A stretch of DNA of 64,000 bases. Origin: Climacium dendroides (lineage: Eukaryota > Streptophyta > Bryopsida > Hypnales > Climaciaceae). Position numbers and translations under genes: made by a program. The notes below the pieces were generated by a model. That model saw nothing but the letters and a program-made list of their open reading frames with translations, made no database searches and was not told where the DNA came from. The stretch's first letter is position 1, and the number at the start of each line of letters is the position of its first letter. Location of the stretch: NCBI GenBank assembly GCA_950106755.1, contig OX467088.1:10462001-10526000 (forward strand), written 5' to 3'. Positions 1-10,767 of this stretch are shown in pieces.

Positions 1-880
1 ACCTACAACTAAAAATCCTCATAACTTTCATCTCATTAATCAAAATAGAATGATTCAAAGCTATCCACCTGCATATAAATATAGAGAACTAATTTCAAAT
101 TTTTATTTCTTAAAAAAGTAATTTTTTCAAATCTGCTTGAACTGCTTGGCCTCACAAAAAACTACATATCATGCAATAACTTTTTAACCATGTAGTCAAA
201 AGTTATGAAAATTGTTGGGCCTTAAAGCTATTCCTCAACCACATGTTGTGTGAAAATTTCAAAGAAAAAACATAAAGATTTAGTTTGTAGTGAGTTGCCC
301 AAAATATCTATAATGCCAAAAAATGGTGTTTGAGGCTTTAGGGGTTATTTTATTCAATTTTCAATATTTAAAATAAATAAATCATAGGATGTAGATTGTT
401 TACTACAAAATTGCAACCATTGGGGGGAAAAATTTTCAATTCTATAACTAAATTCTCAACAATTTAGTATTTTAAATAGTTCTCTACTTCTTTCTATTTA
501 CTATTTTTTTCCTATATGTTGTACAATTTCAAATGATCTTAAATTTTTCAAGTATGTAGCTAACTTGCCTTGAAGAATGAATCCAAAGAAGCACAACCAT
601 TTTGGACATTTTTTCATATATATGTGACCCTGTGAAGATCAATTGCCTATTTTTTGTCACTTCCAATGGTAATATCTTGCAATGTATACAATGAAAATTT
701 CTGAATTTTTTTTCACATCTTCTAAAACCAGTGTGCTACAAGATCCTAAGGTTACATGTGTCCAAACATATATATTTGTTTTCTAAAATTTGATACTTGT
801 ATTAGAATGGCAATTTTAAAGTGTTTTTTTTTGTGAAAATATAGTCAAAAACCTTTAGGATGTCACAAAACAAAGTCTAT
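1..880. repeat. Rearranged copy of a TTAA-type dispersed repeat
   Basis: Bases 360-880 match 14,820-15,600 in the same orientation. Bases 1-346 match the reverse complement of about 14,457-14,795, so the left end of this copy is inverted relative to the complete copy. The former terminus is now internal: the sequence around 335-348 reads CTTTAGGGGTTAT, like the GGGGTTAA terminus of the copy ending at 19,695. No coding capacity is seen. The left edge is cut by the window. Confidence 0.6.
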
Positions 881-1225
881 ACACCCCTCCTTGTTGAGAT
901 CTTTTTGGCAATACCAAGAACGTGACTAAAGGATGCATGGTTTTGGAGATCTCACCATGGCAAACAAATCAAATAAAACAAAACAAAACAACCTAGCTTA
1001 AGGTATGAAGAAGTGTACCATGTGCCATGGCCACAATCTAAATATTTTTAAAAAAAAATTTAATTAATTAAAAACTTGAAATTCAATAATTTTATTCTTC
1101 TATGAGTTGGAACACCACAAAACAAAGCATGTACACCCCTTCTCTCAAAGAGCTTTCCATAGTCCCAAGAACATGATGTAGGATGCATGGACAAATACAT
1201 CTCACCATTACAAACAAAACAAATA
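865..1225. repeat. Pair of about 110-bp direct repeats
   Basis: Two diverged copies (about 868-980 and 1,115-1,220) share a start with CACAAAACAAAG, a middle with CCAAGAAC and GGATGCATGG, and an end with CTCACCAT and AAACAAA. The intervening 130 bases are AT-rich. No reading frame of substance is present. Confidence 0.6.
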
Positions 1226-4200
1226 GTGTAACAAGGTATAGATTGTTGCGGTGATTGTAAGTCTAGGTGACTCACACTGGTTGCTAAAAAGTGACAAATT
1301 GGGCTACTCTACTATGATGTTTAATACGTCACACCTTGCCATGTTTTGATAAAAAAATAAAAAAGGTGGTGGTTCTTTAGGAGTCAATGAATAACTTTTG
1401 GTGTGTTTTGCAAAATTATTTGAGTGATTGTTTGAATGATTGATCACATGGTGTAAGTTATGAGTGCACCACATGTAAGTTTTTCTTTTTTGACAAATGG
1501 TTATATGACCTTTCTTTCAAAAAGGTTATGGACTTCGTGGCTCTTTCATTTGGAGGGGGGGGGTGAATTGAAGGAGGCCAATTTTGAATATTCAATTTTG
1601 AATATTCAATTTTGAATATGTAATTTTTGTATATGCTAGCTCTAAACGATGGATGAAATGGAGTTTTGGAAATGTTGTGGCAACAATGTGAAGGTCCATC
1701 ATCACAATTTGGCATTTTTTCTACAAGCTTGAAGTTGCCCATTATTTTTTAGGAAAATGGACATTTAATTGCCTAAAAAAACATTCTCCCAAGAACTCAT
1801 GAACAATTCATTTGAGCACTTCCCTTCACAGATGATTGTCTTATCATGTACACAAAAGATTGACTAGGAATTAAGGTAGAACCACCCATCACCAACCACA
1901 GTCCTATCAACAATCAATAGAGTGTGTGAAATTCAAGAGAGGTTGGGACTAATTTCCAAATACGAGTTCTTGAAATATTTCCAACCATCAATTCCTCCAT
2001 TCTTTTCACGACACACACATGCTTGGTTTGGAGTGCCAAAGTAAACAAGAAGCAGTCTCTCAAATGAACGGTTTTGGAATAGTCTACACATAGGACGACC
2101 AACTTTTGCCTTCCCAAAATTCATAGTAATTTTAACTCAAGCAATAAAATTACCAAATTTGACAATCCCCTCAAAAAAATATTTGCTTTGCCATGCACTA
2201 CTCCAGATAATGGCCACAATTACTTATTTGGTTGGTTACAGGTGGTTCTATCTTAAACCTTCGAAGGAGAATAATAGAAGGCATGGACAGGTCAGTCTTG
2301 ACAGAAGTGCATCGACTGTCTTCTGAAATCAGGAATTCGGGCATGACAGTTGAAGTAGAATTCCGCATCCAAGTTGGTTCAAGTTGCAGGCCCGACACTG
2401 GCAACAAGCCTGACAATGGCTGCGCCGCTAACAAATGCATGCGCAACGTCGCACAGTGCAATTTTCAGGCGCAGTGCCTCTCCCTCTTGATGTGTTTCGA
2501 CGTCCATTTTTTGGACGATGAACAGATTGAAGTTCTTGTTTCTGTCTCTCGTTCCTGTTTGAATGAAAGTCATCCTAATTTTGGGTGATACTTGATCAAG
2601 TTCTTGTCTTATCTAATGGTTGGATTTGGTGTTCCTAGAATACAAATTTCTCTAAAATTACAAATGCAGATGTGTGTCAAGTGGTCAAACTGCATTGACT
2701 CTAATTCAAAACTAGGTGTGCAAAAATGAGGTCATAGATGTAAAGAACACAAAAATTTCAAAAAATCACCATGTCAAGAGAACCTCATTTTGAATCCATT
2801 CCAATAAATTTTGCTCAAAAAATGATAATATTTTGCCTGTAATCAAAATTTGAAGGAATTTTTAAATTTTCCTTTCCAAATTTATAGAAAATATTGGTGA
2901 TAGCATTGGTGAATCTAATATGACAATTTTGCCTTCAAAACTAGAATTGGCATTAAGGTAGAAGCATCCAAAACCATCCTTGTACCTAATCTTTGTCCCA
3001 TAGAGTGCTCTTAAAGTGTCTCTAGAGTTCCATTAATGTGTCTTACACATGTTTAACTTTAATTTGCTAATGCACTTGAAGGAGACATAGTGAATTTTGA
3101 TTTGCTAACAGTTGAATTTTGCGCAGTTCAGTTTTAGGTGCACCTTTGGGACAATTCTAATGGTCTAAAGACCTGTCACTTTGAAAAATCATAAAAATTA
3201 CATATCACATCAAAAAAATCTATTTTTTTTTAATATTCATAATTTTTTCTTGCTAATACTACAAAAATATCATTTAAAAAAATATGACTCTAACTATGCT
3301 GAATTGCTTAAAGTAATGGTTTTGGGTGTTTCTACCTTATGTCCAAGTGATTCTCTGAGTCTGAGTGATCGCATGCTGTAAGTGATGAGTGCACCACAAG
3401 TCATGCACGACGTTTACAAGTTGGCTGCTGCTGCTGCTTGGACAGGCGAGTAAATTCCAGTCCCAGATGTACCATACAAGGAGTTGGTAGTTCCTTTTGC
3501 AAACTTCAAAGCATCTTTTTTCTTGAACCATTTTTCTGCCAGAGAATGAGCATGAGGAGCCCGCAAAAGGTGGTGAATGGAATGGGTGTTTCAGAGATTG
3601 CTCAAATTTGACTTGAAAGTATTTATAAGGACAAAATTCACAGGTTCAAAGGAAGCTCCACACATCATCGCTATACTGTTCAACCCAAGGAAAAATCGTT
3701 ACTTGCTGGAGCCAACGATTCTTCACAACAGATACATGGAAAGCTCATTAAATTCAAAAAAAAAAGTTGCAGCTCTCCTCAAAAACCAGCTAAGTCATGC
3801 CACTTCAACAATGTTTCAAACCTAACAATACGTACTCTAATTGTTTGCAATGAAATTGGTGTCCAGAAAAAAGAAAAAGAAAACAATAACATATATAAGC
3901 AGTACAGAACTCAATTAATCTACAACATAACATCAATGATGGAAGAGAAAAAATTAGTTCTGGATATCATGATCACCTGTCCTGCTCCTAATCTCTTCTT
4001 CGGGAAGTTGACTTGAAGCTCACAATCTTCAATAGATGAATTCTCTCAATAGCAAGATGACATTCTCCGAGGAACTCATGACAGAACCAGTTCATTTGAG
4101 CACCTCCCTTAACAGAAGATCTTCTGTTAAAACATGCACACCAAAGCTAGATTGACGTAGTTACTAGGAATTAAACCTTTGAAGGAGAACGACAGAAGGC

Positions 4201-4800
4201 ACGGACTCTGAAATCAGAAATTTGGGCGTGACTGTTAAAGTAGAATTCTGCAGGTTAGTTCAAGTTGCAGGTCCCAGATGAAGACAACACCCATGAAGGG
4301 TACGTTTCAGGAAGAATGTCACTGTGTACTCACCCCGCAACAGGTCTGACAATGGCTGCACTGCTAACAAATGCAGGATGTCGCACAGCATAATTTTTGG
4401 GTGCAGTGCCTCTATCTCTCGACGTGTGGTGACATGTGGTGTTTACCGTTTTGCTATGGGACAGACGACCAACACATGCGCAGGCCCCTGGGGTGCTCTA
4501 TAAGGCTGTGGGAAGGTCTGTGTTATGACTCATAACACTTTTCTGACTATCCAATGGAATGCTAACAAATTTGCCTTGAAAATTGAACCTACTTGGCATT
4601 AGGTCTAAGTGATTGTCTAAAGTGTAAGTTATGAGTGCACCACAGGTCATGCATGACGTTGATAAGTTGGTTGTTGTTGCTTGGAGAAGCTAGTAAATTA
4701 CTGCCAGGATGTAAAGTAGAACAACCTATTACCACCCAGATTTGCAATCTCAGTAGTTTTTGCAATGTGTTGATTGTTACTTATATTTTTAGAGAAAGAA
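1226..4800. other. Intergenic, decayed duplicated non-coding sequence
   Basis: No gene is recognised. Segments are repeated within the stretch. Bases 1,791-1,876 resemble 4,065-4,160, 2,255-2,480 resemble 4,177-4,400, and a block with GTGCACCACA appears near 1,460, 3,390 and 4,635. Bases 3,470-3,590 resemble 8,270-8,400 and, more weakly, the sequence just upstream of the terpene synthase (about 9,060-9,120). A 14-bp unit is repeated almost three times at 1,581-1,619. The 118-codon open frame at 2,232-2,588 shows no recognisable domain, and its 4.2-kb counterpart is not open, so I do not call it a gene. Confidence 0.5.
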
Positions 4801-7400
4801 TTAACCCCTATATACCCTAGGCCTTTATACAATCAAAAATCAATAAAAATTGCCATTTTTCCTATGTTCATCTAAGAAAACAATTTTCTTAAGAATCTAA
4901 TTGTAGGAGATCATGTGGTAATTTTCATGAAATTTGACTACAGAGATTGAGAGATATTAGCATTCAAAGTTGGAGAAAAGAGTTTTTCGAACATTGGCTT
5001 GCAATTTCAAATGACTTTGACTACCATTTGTGAAAAAAAATTGCACTATAGGAATTTGAATTAAAAAAAAAATTGATTTGAAGAGTTGAGTTGAAACTTT
5101 AGGATGAAATTTCAAAATAAAAACTTAATTTTCATTCTTTATAAAAATTGTTAAGTAGAAGTAAGTTCAAAAATCAAGATTGAAAGAAAAACTAAACTGT
5201 TAATAACTTCACGATGGGATTGAAGCACAATAATCTCAACAATGAGATTGTTTTAGAAAGTAAACTTGACCTTGTCAAACAATTTTTTTTGAAAAATTAT
5301 AAAAATTGCATTCAAAAAATGAATCTTGTAAGTTATTTTTTCAAGAAGATGTTCAATTTGTTCAAAAAACAAGATTGTTCATAATTTTCACATCACTAAT
5401 TGTGAGTGAATTTCACCTTAAGGTAAAACTCATTCACAAAATTGGGCCAGAAGAGGAGTGGAGGGACCCTAATCTAAATGCCTTCCAAGCAATGGACTCT
5501 ACAATGGTTGTTTTCTTTTTGGTAAATTGCATTCAATTGACTTTTAGTGAAAGAGGGATGGCCCTTCTAAATGATCTCCATACATATCTCAAAATCCCTA
5601 CACCATCCTAATTCAAGCTTAGGGAAGTTAGAATCTTTTATTGTACCCAAATCTCACTAGAAATGCCCAATTTGGACCCTAAATGAGCTAAATGGGACTC
5701 TAAAAAACCATGACAGCACACTTCCCTCAAGCCAGATCCCTAAATTCAACCACGGACTCCCCCATGGACCTTTCACCAATCATGCAAGAGTTTTAAGCAT
5801 CCAAATTGTGAAAGATCATAGATATATACTCAAAAATGCAACACTCAACATAGATTGTAATCAAGATTACATTTAAACTTGGTTGAAGTCACAAAACACG
5901 GAGGAGCACAACCCGAATTGCCACCCATGAGGCAGCTGGACTCTCTCCACCAAAATGGCTGCCATTTCTCTTTTATTGCTTCAAATCCAACGAGATTTAG
6001 CACTTTGGAAAGCTAACTTCACGATCCATTCTCCCTCCAAATTTCACTTCAACAAACCTTGCCAATCTTCCGCAATCGCTCTTCAAAGTTGTAGCTCCAT
6101 TTGAAGGCGGCAACTAACCTCCCTCCACAAAAATAGCCACCATTTTTTCATTGTTACTCCAAATTGGGAGATCTTGGTCTTTATAGAAATCCCACTTGAT
6201 AATGCAACTTCTCCCCAAAATTCAACCTCAATCAACCTTCCATCCCTCCGCGATGACTTGCCAAAGTTGGTGACCTTGATTTGCTGAGGCAGCAGACCAC
6301 CTTGCACAAAAACGGCTGACAATTCTTCATTTTAGCTCCAAATGAGCTGAGCCATACCTTTTGGGAAAGGTAGCTTCAAGGCGCACTCATCGTCCAAATT
6401 TCAGCTCCATCCCTTGTACTGTCCACCCGTAATCGCTCCTCAAGTTGGCAGTTCTAATGGCAATTCTCAAAACCTAACCCCTCTTCATGTTTTCTCATTC
6501 AACCTTCCATCTAACCTCAACCACCTCCATTTTTCACCCAATTGTCACTTCAATTTAGTGAAAACCTACTCGACTAATTGCCTATGATCCTAATTCAACT
6601 CCTTGCACTCATTGTTAACACACACACACACATACAAAAAAAAACCCCACAAGAGAACCAAGAGCAAGAAGAGAGCTGTCAACCCTAATTCGACCTTTTT
6701 CCTATTTTACCAAGTTACTAACTCCTACTTACCTTCATCCATCCTTCATTTACTGAAAAATGCCTTTAAATTACTATTTTGCCTAATTTAGTGCTCCTAT
6801 AACTATGTAAGTATTTTCCTAATAGTTTTCACTTCAATAACTTTTTTGGTATTTTTATGTTTCTTCTTTACTTATAGTTTCCCATTCACATTAGATTCAT
6901 TTTCTAATTCTAAGCTTGGTTTCCACTTTATATTTTGTATTTTTACTTTTTATGTTTTTTAGTTAATAATTTGATCTAGATTCATTTTCTATGAACTAAA
7001 AAGTGTTCAACCTAATGATTGTAGCTTACTTTAGGATATTAACATTTTTAAATTTAAAAACTAACACCTAATTTTTATATTTTCAATTATCTTAAACGTT
7101 AACCAATATGGTGGTTCACACTAATTTAAATGAAATAAATCAAAGTTTTACATGTAGAAAAAAATATGATCTGTAAGAAAAATAATTTAATTTGGTTTGA
7201 TTTCAAGTTTTTGCAGATTTTTTGTTTTGCCTATTGAATGAAAATTTGGACTTTTGTGGTATCCTTTTTGCTCCCGGGCACCAATTGAAATAAAAATTAT
7301 ATTTCATCAAAGCTAAGAAGTTTTTCTCTTACAAGAAAGTTTCACTAAAAATTGAAGTCATAGGAACTTGTCTAAAATCCATTTTATCCCCCCTAGGAAC
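4801..7400 (-). mobile_element. TTAA-type element, split by a solo LTR
   Basis: The left end is TTAA followed by CCCCTATATACCC. Bases 4,840-5,400 match the reverse complement of about 19,090-19,600. After the solo LTR (5,401-7,120) and its target duplication, bases 7,126-7,330 continue the match to the reverse complement of about 18,860-19,080 (shared CCC-GGCACCAA block). This is therefore one element interrupted by a later LTR insertion. Its right terminus is not clear. No coding capacity remains. Confidence 0.6.
5401..7120 (+). mobile_element. Solo LTR, copy 1 (1,720 bp, TSD CTAAT)
   Basis: The element begins TGTGAGTGAATTTCACC and ends GGTGGTTCACA, the TG...CA inverted ends of an LTR. It is flanked by a perfect 5-bp duplication, CTAAT at 5,396-5,400 and 7,121-7,125. 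It is homologous over its length, in reverse complement, to 42,912-44,637 and 53,791-55,540. No internal retrotransposon region or second LTR is next to it, so it is a solo LTR left by LTR-LTR recombination. It contains diverged tandem units of roughly 180 bp (about 5,880-6,480). The strand given is arbitrary because the transcribed sense is not known. Confidence 0.92.
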
Positions 7401-8579
7401 AATGAACCTTTAAGAATTTATTTGATAAGAACTTGAATTGATATGAATTTTCAAATCAAAAAGATAAAATGGTTAATACATGGGGTTATGACCATCTCAA
7501 ACATTAAAAGAAGTTTGAACCTTGGTAAAGGCCTTCAATTCCCGAACAATGTAGAACAATGGCCGGAAAAATGAAGGAAAAAAATTTAAGAGTTTTTTTT
7601 CTTAATTGAAAAATTATTCATAAAACTACAGCACCTAGATGGCATGGGATAGTCTTAAGAAATCATTTTTTAAATTTAAAAATGATAAAAATTGTCATTT
7701 TAAAATTAAATCCAAAATTATAAAATTTTGAAATCTAATGTGGCACTACTCAGATTGCGATTGACTGTTATATTATATCATATTAGATTAATAATATTAA
7801 TAATATTAATTTAATATTTTATTATTATTAAATAATGTAGTCAACACTATGTTGGTTTTCCAGCTTGGAAAATCTCCCCTTAATGGCGCTTTGAAGGGCT
7901 CAATTTTTTTAATTAAGGTTCAAAATCTGTGAACTACCACCCTAATTCCATTTATTTAAATGAGTGTTATAAAAGCACAAGTTCTACATCCTAAAAGCAT
8001 CCCTTTTATTGACTTTATTTACAACTTATTTTGACAAGTATTTATTCATGATTTGTCCACCTAAATCAACATTTATTGAACTACTTCATTATCAATCTTA
8101 AATCATCTATAAATAGATGTGAATTCATTGTCATTATTTGACAATGACATCCAATGGCAAAGCCAAAATACATTATTTACACACTCTGTGGAAATGAATG
8201 AGACTGACAAAAATGAAAGGGTCTTGTAGATGGCAAAATTGGGTGACTAATGGCAATGGGCTAATTAACTCTACCATACAAGGAGTGGTAGTTCCTCAAG
8301 TTTGCAAACTATAAAGCTTCTTGTTTTTTTTAAACCATTTTTTTGCTAGAAAATGAGAATAAGGACCAAGGAAAGGTGGTGAATGGAATGAGTAAACTTG
8401 CCAATCATTGCACAGACAAAATTCAAATCCTTCTTCATATAAATATGGAGACTTGCATGTTTTGGAGTTTGGCGTGATTATTTAATGTCATGTTAAGATT
8501 CACCTTCAAGAAATAAAATGCAAAAAGATTTCTTCCTACAAATTTTATTGCAATTGAAAGGAGATGCACCTCAATATAT
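7401..8579. other. Intergenic AT-rich sequence
   Basis: No gene or clear element is seen. Bases 7,770-7,850 are almost purely A/T. Bases 8,270-8,400 are a decayed copy of 3,470-3,590. Confidence 0.5.
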
Positions 8580-8735
8580 GGGCAATTTCATTAAAATGGT
8601 GGTGATTTTTTGCCATTATCCATACTCTGTGTGCCATTCTAATGGAATGTCTTGTCATCTTTGACATATTCAGTGCCATTTTAATGGAATGTAGTGCCAT
8701 TCTACAAAAATGCCGCCATTTTAATGAAATTGCTC
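8580..8735. mobile_element. Short MITE with ATTTCATTAAAATGG inverted ends
   Basis: The left end GGGCAATTTCATTAAAATGG is matched by its near-perfect reverse complement at the right end (about 8,713-8,735). The interior carries further CCATTNTAATGGAAT motifs. It belongs to the same family as 27,210-27,587 and 46,858-47,099. Confidence 0.65.
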
Positions 8736-8889
8736 ATAATATATAATTAAAAATTCCTTGCAACTCTTCACCGCACAGTGTATGGTCATTGGATGGTGAC
8801 GATTTTTTTTTGGTTTTCATAGGGCAATTGAATTGGTAGTTGAATCCTGGTGATAGTATGGTAATTGGCAACAGTTGTTCGTTTGGTTG

Positions 8890-9035
8890 TTGGATGTGTG
8901 CAGTGAATGGCCGGGTCACTCTATTTCAGACATTGCTTTGTGTTGTCATACATCGTCGTAGCAAACCGAGATCCCACCCTGCTGGTTCTTCTGGGACTGC
9001 AGTGCGGCCTCATCGAACAGACACCAGCTTTTCAT
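8890..9035 (+). repeat. Duplicate of the terpene synthase promoter module
   Basis: The stretch with GATCCCACCCTG, TTCTTCTGGGA, CCTCAT and ACAGA-CCAGCTTTTCATT aligns with 9,130-9,210 (functional position, with TATA box) and best with 57,117-57,200. Here the TATA box is not preserved. It is probably an upstream tandem copy of the promoter. Confidence 0.45.
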
Positions 9036-9167
9036 TATTTCTGGCCATTTTTTCCTACCAGACATGAGCAAAAGAAACTCATGGTCCGTGGAATGGGCAC
9101 TTCGAAGTTTGCTTAGATCTGTTCACACCGTCTTAGCAACAGTCCCACCCGGGTGGATTTTCTGGCC

Positions 9168-9174
9168 TATAAAA
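9168..9174 (+). promoter_or_regulatory. TATA box of the terpene synthase gene
   Basis: TATAAAA stands about 125 bases before the first well-placed ATG (9,294, context ACCATGG). The implied transcript start is near 9,200. A short upstream ATG (9,200, five codons then TAG) lies at the likely cap site. Confidence 0.55.
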
Positions 9175-9293
9175 CAGAGACATTCCCTTCGTTGTTTTCA
9201 TGAGCCAGTTCCGTTAGCAGGAGAGCGCCCAAGGCAGTCCAAGGCAAATTAAATTTCCTGTGAGGTTACAGCACTTTGGTTGATCGATTGACC

Positions 9294-10767
9294 ATGGAGC
9301 AAGCATTGTCTTTCTTCTCCCGTGCCGAAGATGCATCTGATGTTCAAGTTCCTGCCAAGGATGCTCGTGCGCACGACTGGAATGGTAAGCCTCTGGCTCT
9401 TGTTTTGGGGGGCAAAAGTTTGGTATGACATGAATTGAACGTGCCGATTAAAGCCGAACATGTTCTCATTGCATTCTGCAGTTTAACTTGCCATGGGCAC
9501 TGCTTGTTGTTGTGCATGGACAGAGCTGTGCAATGCCCTCCCAGGAGACTGCAAAAACAGAAACCATCATTTTGGGAGGGCACAGTACAGAGTGTTTTCA
9601 GTCCTGGGATTTTTCCATTTATTTTTCGGACTCTTCCCTTGCGCGTGGTTGCAAGCGCAAATGCAGGCTCTGTGCAATCCTCCCGCAAATTTTGAGTCAA
9701 TTCTGAAGACGCTAATATTGGATTTGGCTTGCTCAGGGACCAAGACTGGAGCTCACGGATCCAATTCCACCAGCCAAACTTACGTCCACAATTGATGATC
9801 AGCTTCCATCCTTACTCTCTATGATCATTGATGACCTTCCGCCATTGCAGCAAACCAAGTACGTAAACGAGGCCGAAAAATGCTTGCAACAAAATATCGA
9901 GTGCTATCCAAATGTCATTTCCTTGGGCTCCTATTGTCATGTAGGCCTTTCTGCAGCAAGCTACTTGCAACTTGGAGTAATCAGCCTTGATCGTCTCGTA
10001 GCAATTTCCATAAATTATATGTTACATTTCTTGTTGGATGATCTCTTTTTCGACACCCTAGACGAGTTTCATCAAGACCAATATGGCATTACTCACAGTG
10101 CATGTGGGAGCCCTGAAAAAATTCAAGAATACCTTGACTACTTAGATGTGGTTTTTAGTCAACAAGTGCAACCATGCAATCCTGCTCCCTTGATTGAAAC
10201 CATGGTGTGGGAGTCAGGACGAGACATCTTGAAGTTGTCCAATCCTAAATGGTTTGCAAATTTTGTTGAAGGTGTCATCGAACACCACCACACAAATGTT
10301 GCTAGCCATGTAGACATTGTCCAAGGCCATAACTTATGCTTCCAAGATTTGGAATCATATTCTCTTATGCATGCTAGAAATGTTGACGGGAAATTTACTT
10401 TGTTGCTACTAGAGTTTGCTAGGGATAGCTACATTCCAAATACATTGAGGGCAAATCCATACGTGGAAAACGTAACCAAGGCAACTTCCTTCCATCTTGG
10501 ATTTACAAATGATGTCTTCTCATATCACAAGGAGAGCTCACTTGAACAAAACCCTCGCAATTTGATCACTGTGCTTAAGGAATGTGAAGGGAAGCCTTTT
10601 GTCGAGACACGGTGCATATGGCAATCGGCTTGGTGACCACATATGCTCATGCATTGATGGATATGGAGGTTGAAGCTTGGAACTCGACTTTGCGAAATCA
10701 CTTGCAAGATGTCAAAGATCTCATTGCTGGAAATGTTTACTTTAGTTTCATGGACAAGCGCTATTGA
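9294..10767 (+). CDS. Microbial-type terpene synthase-like protein, frameshifted
   Basis: Class I terpene synthase (ionises prenyl diphosphates using Mg2+). Exon 2 opens after the acceptor at 9,735-9,736 and reads GPRLELTDPIPPAKL. The metal-binding motif DDLFFD (DDxxxD type) lies at about 10,037-10,054 and the NSE motif NDVFSYHKE at 10,508-10,534. The size (about 360-385 residues) and lack of the plant alpha/beta domains fit the MTPSL family of non-seed plants. The frame stops at 10,634-10,636. The expected C terminus (HMAIGLVTTYAHALMD ... FMDKRY) continues in another frame to the TGA at 10,765-10,767, so one base is missing (or two added) near 10,600-10,610. The start is uncertain. ATG 9,294 with donor ATG/GTAAGC at 9,385 does not join exon 2 in frame. 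ATG 9,331 with that donor does, as does ATG 9,294 with the weak donor at 9,423. It is a recent pseudogene or carries a sequence error. Confidence 0.82.

Noticed and set aside
2232..2588. 118-codon open frame with several cysteines
   Set aside because: It resembles no known protein, and the duplicated sequence at 4.2 kb is frame-broken.
9344..9706. Overlapping open frames on both strands in the terpene synthase intron
   Set aside because: They lie between the exon 1 donor and the exon 2 acceptor, are not conserved in sense, and none joins exon 2 in frame.
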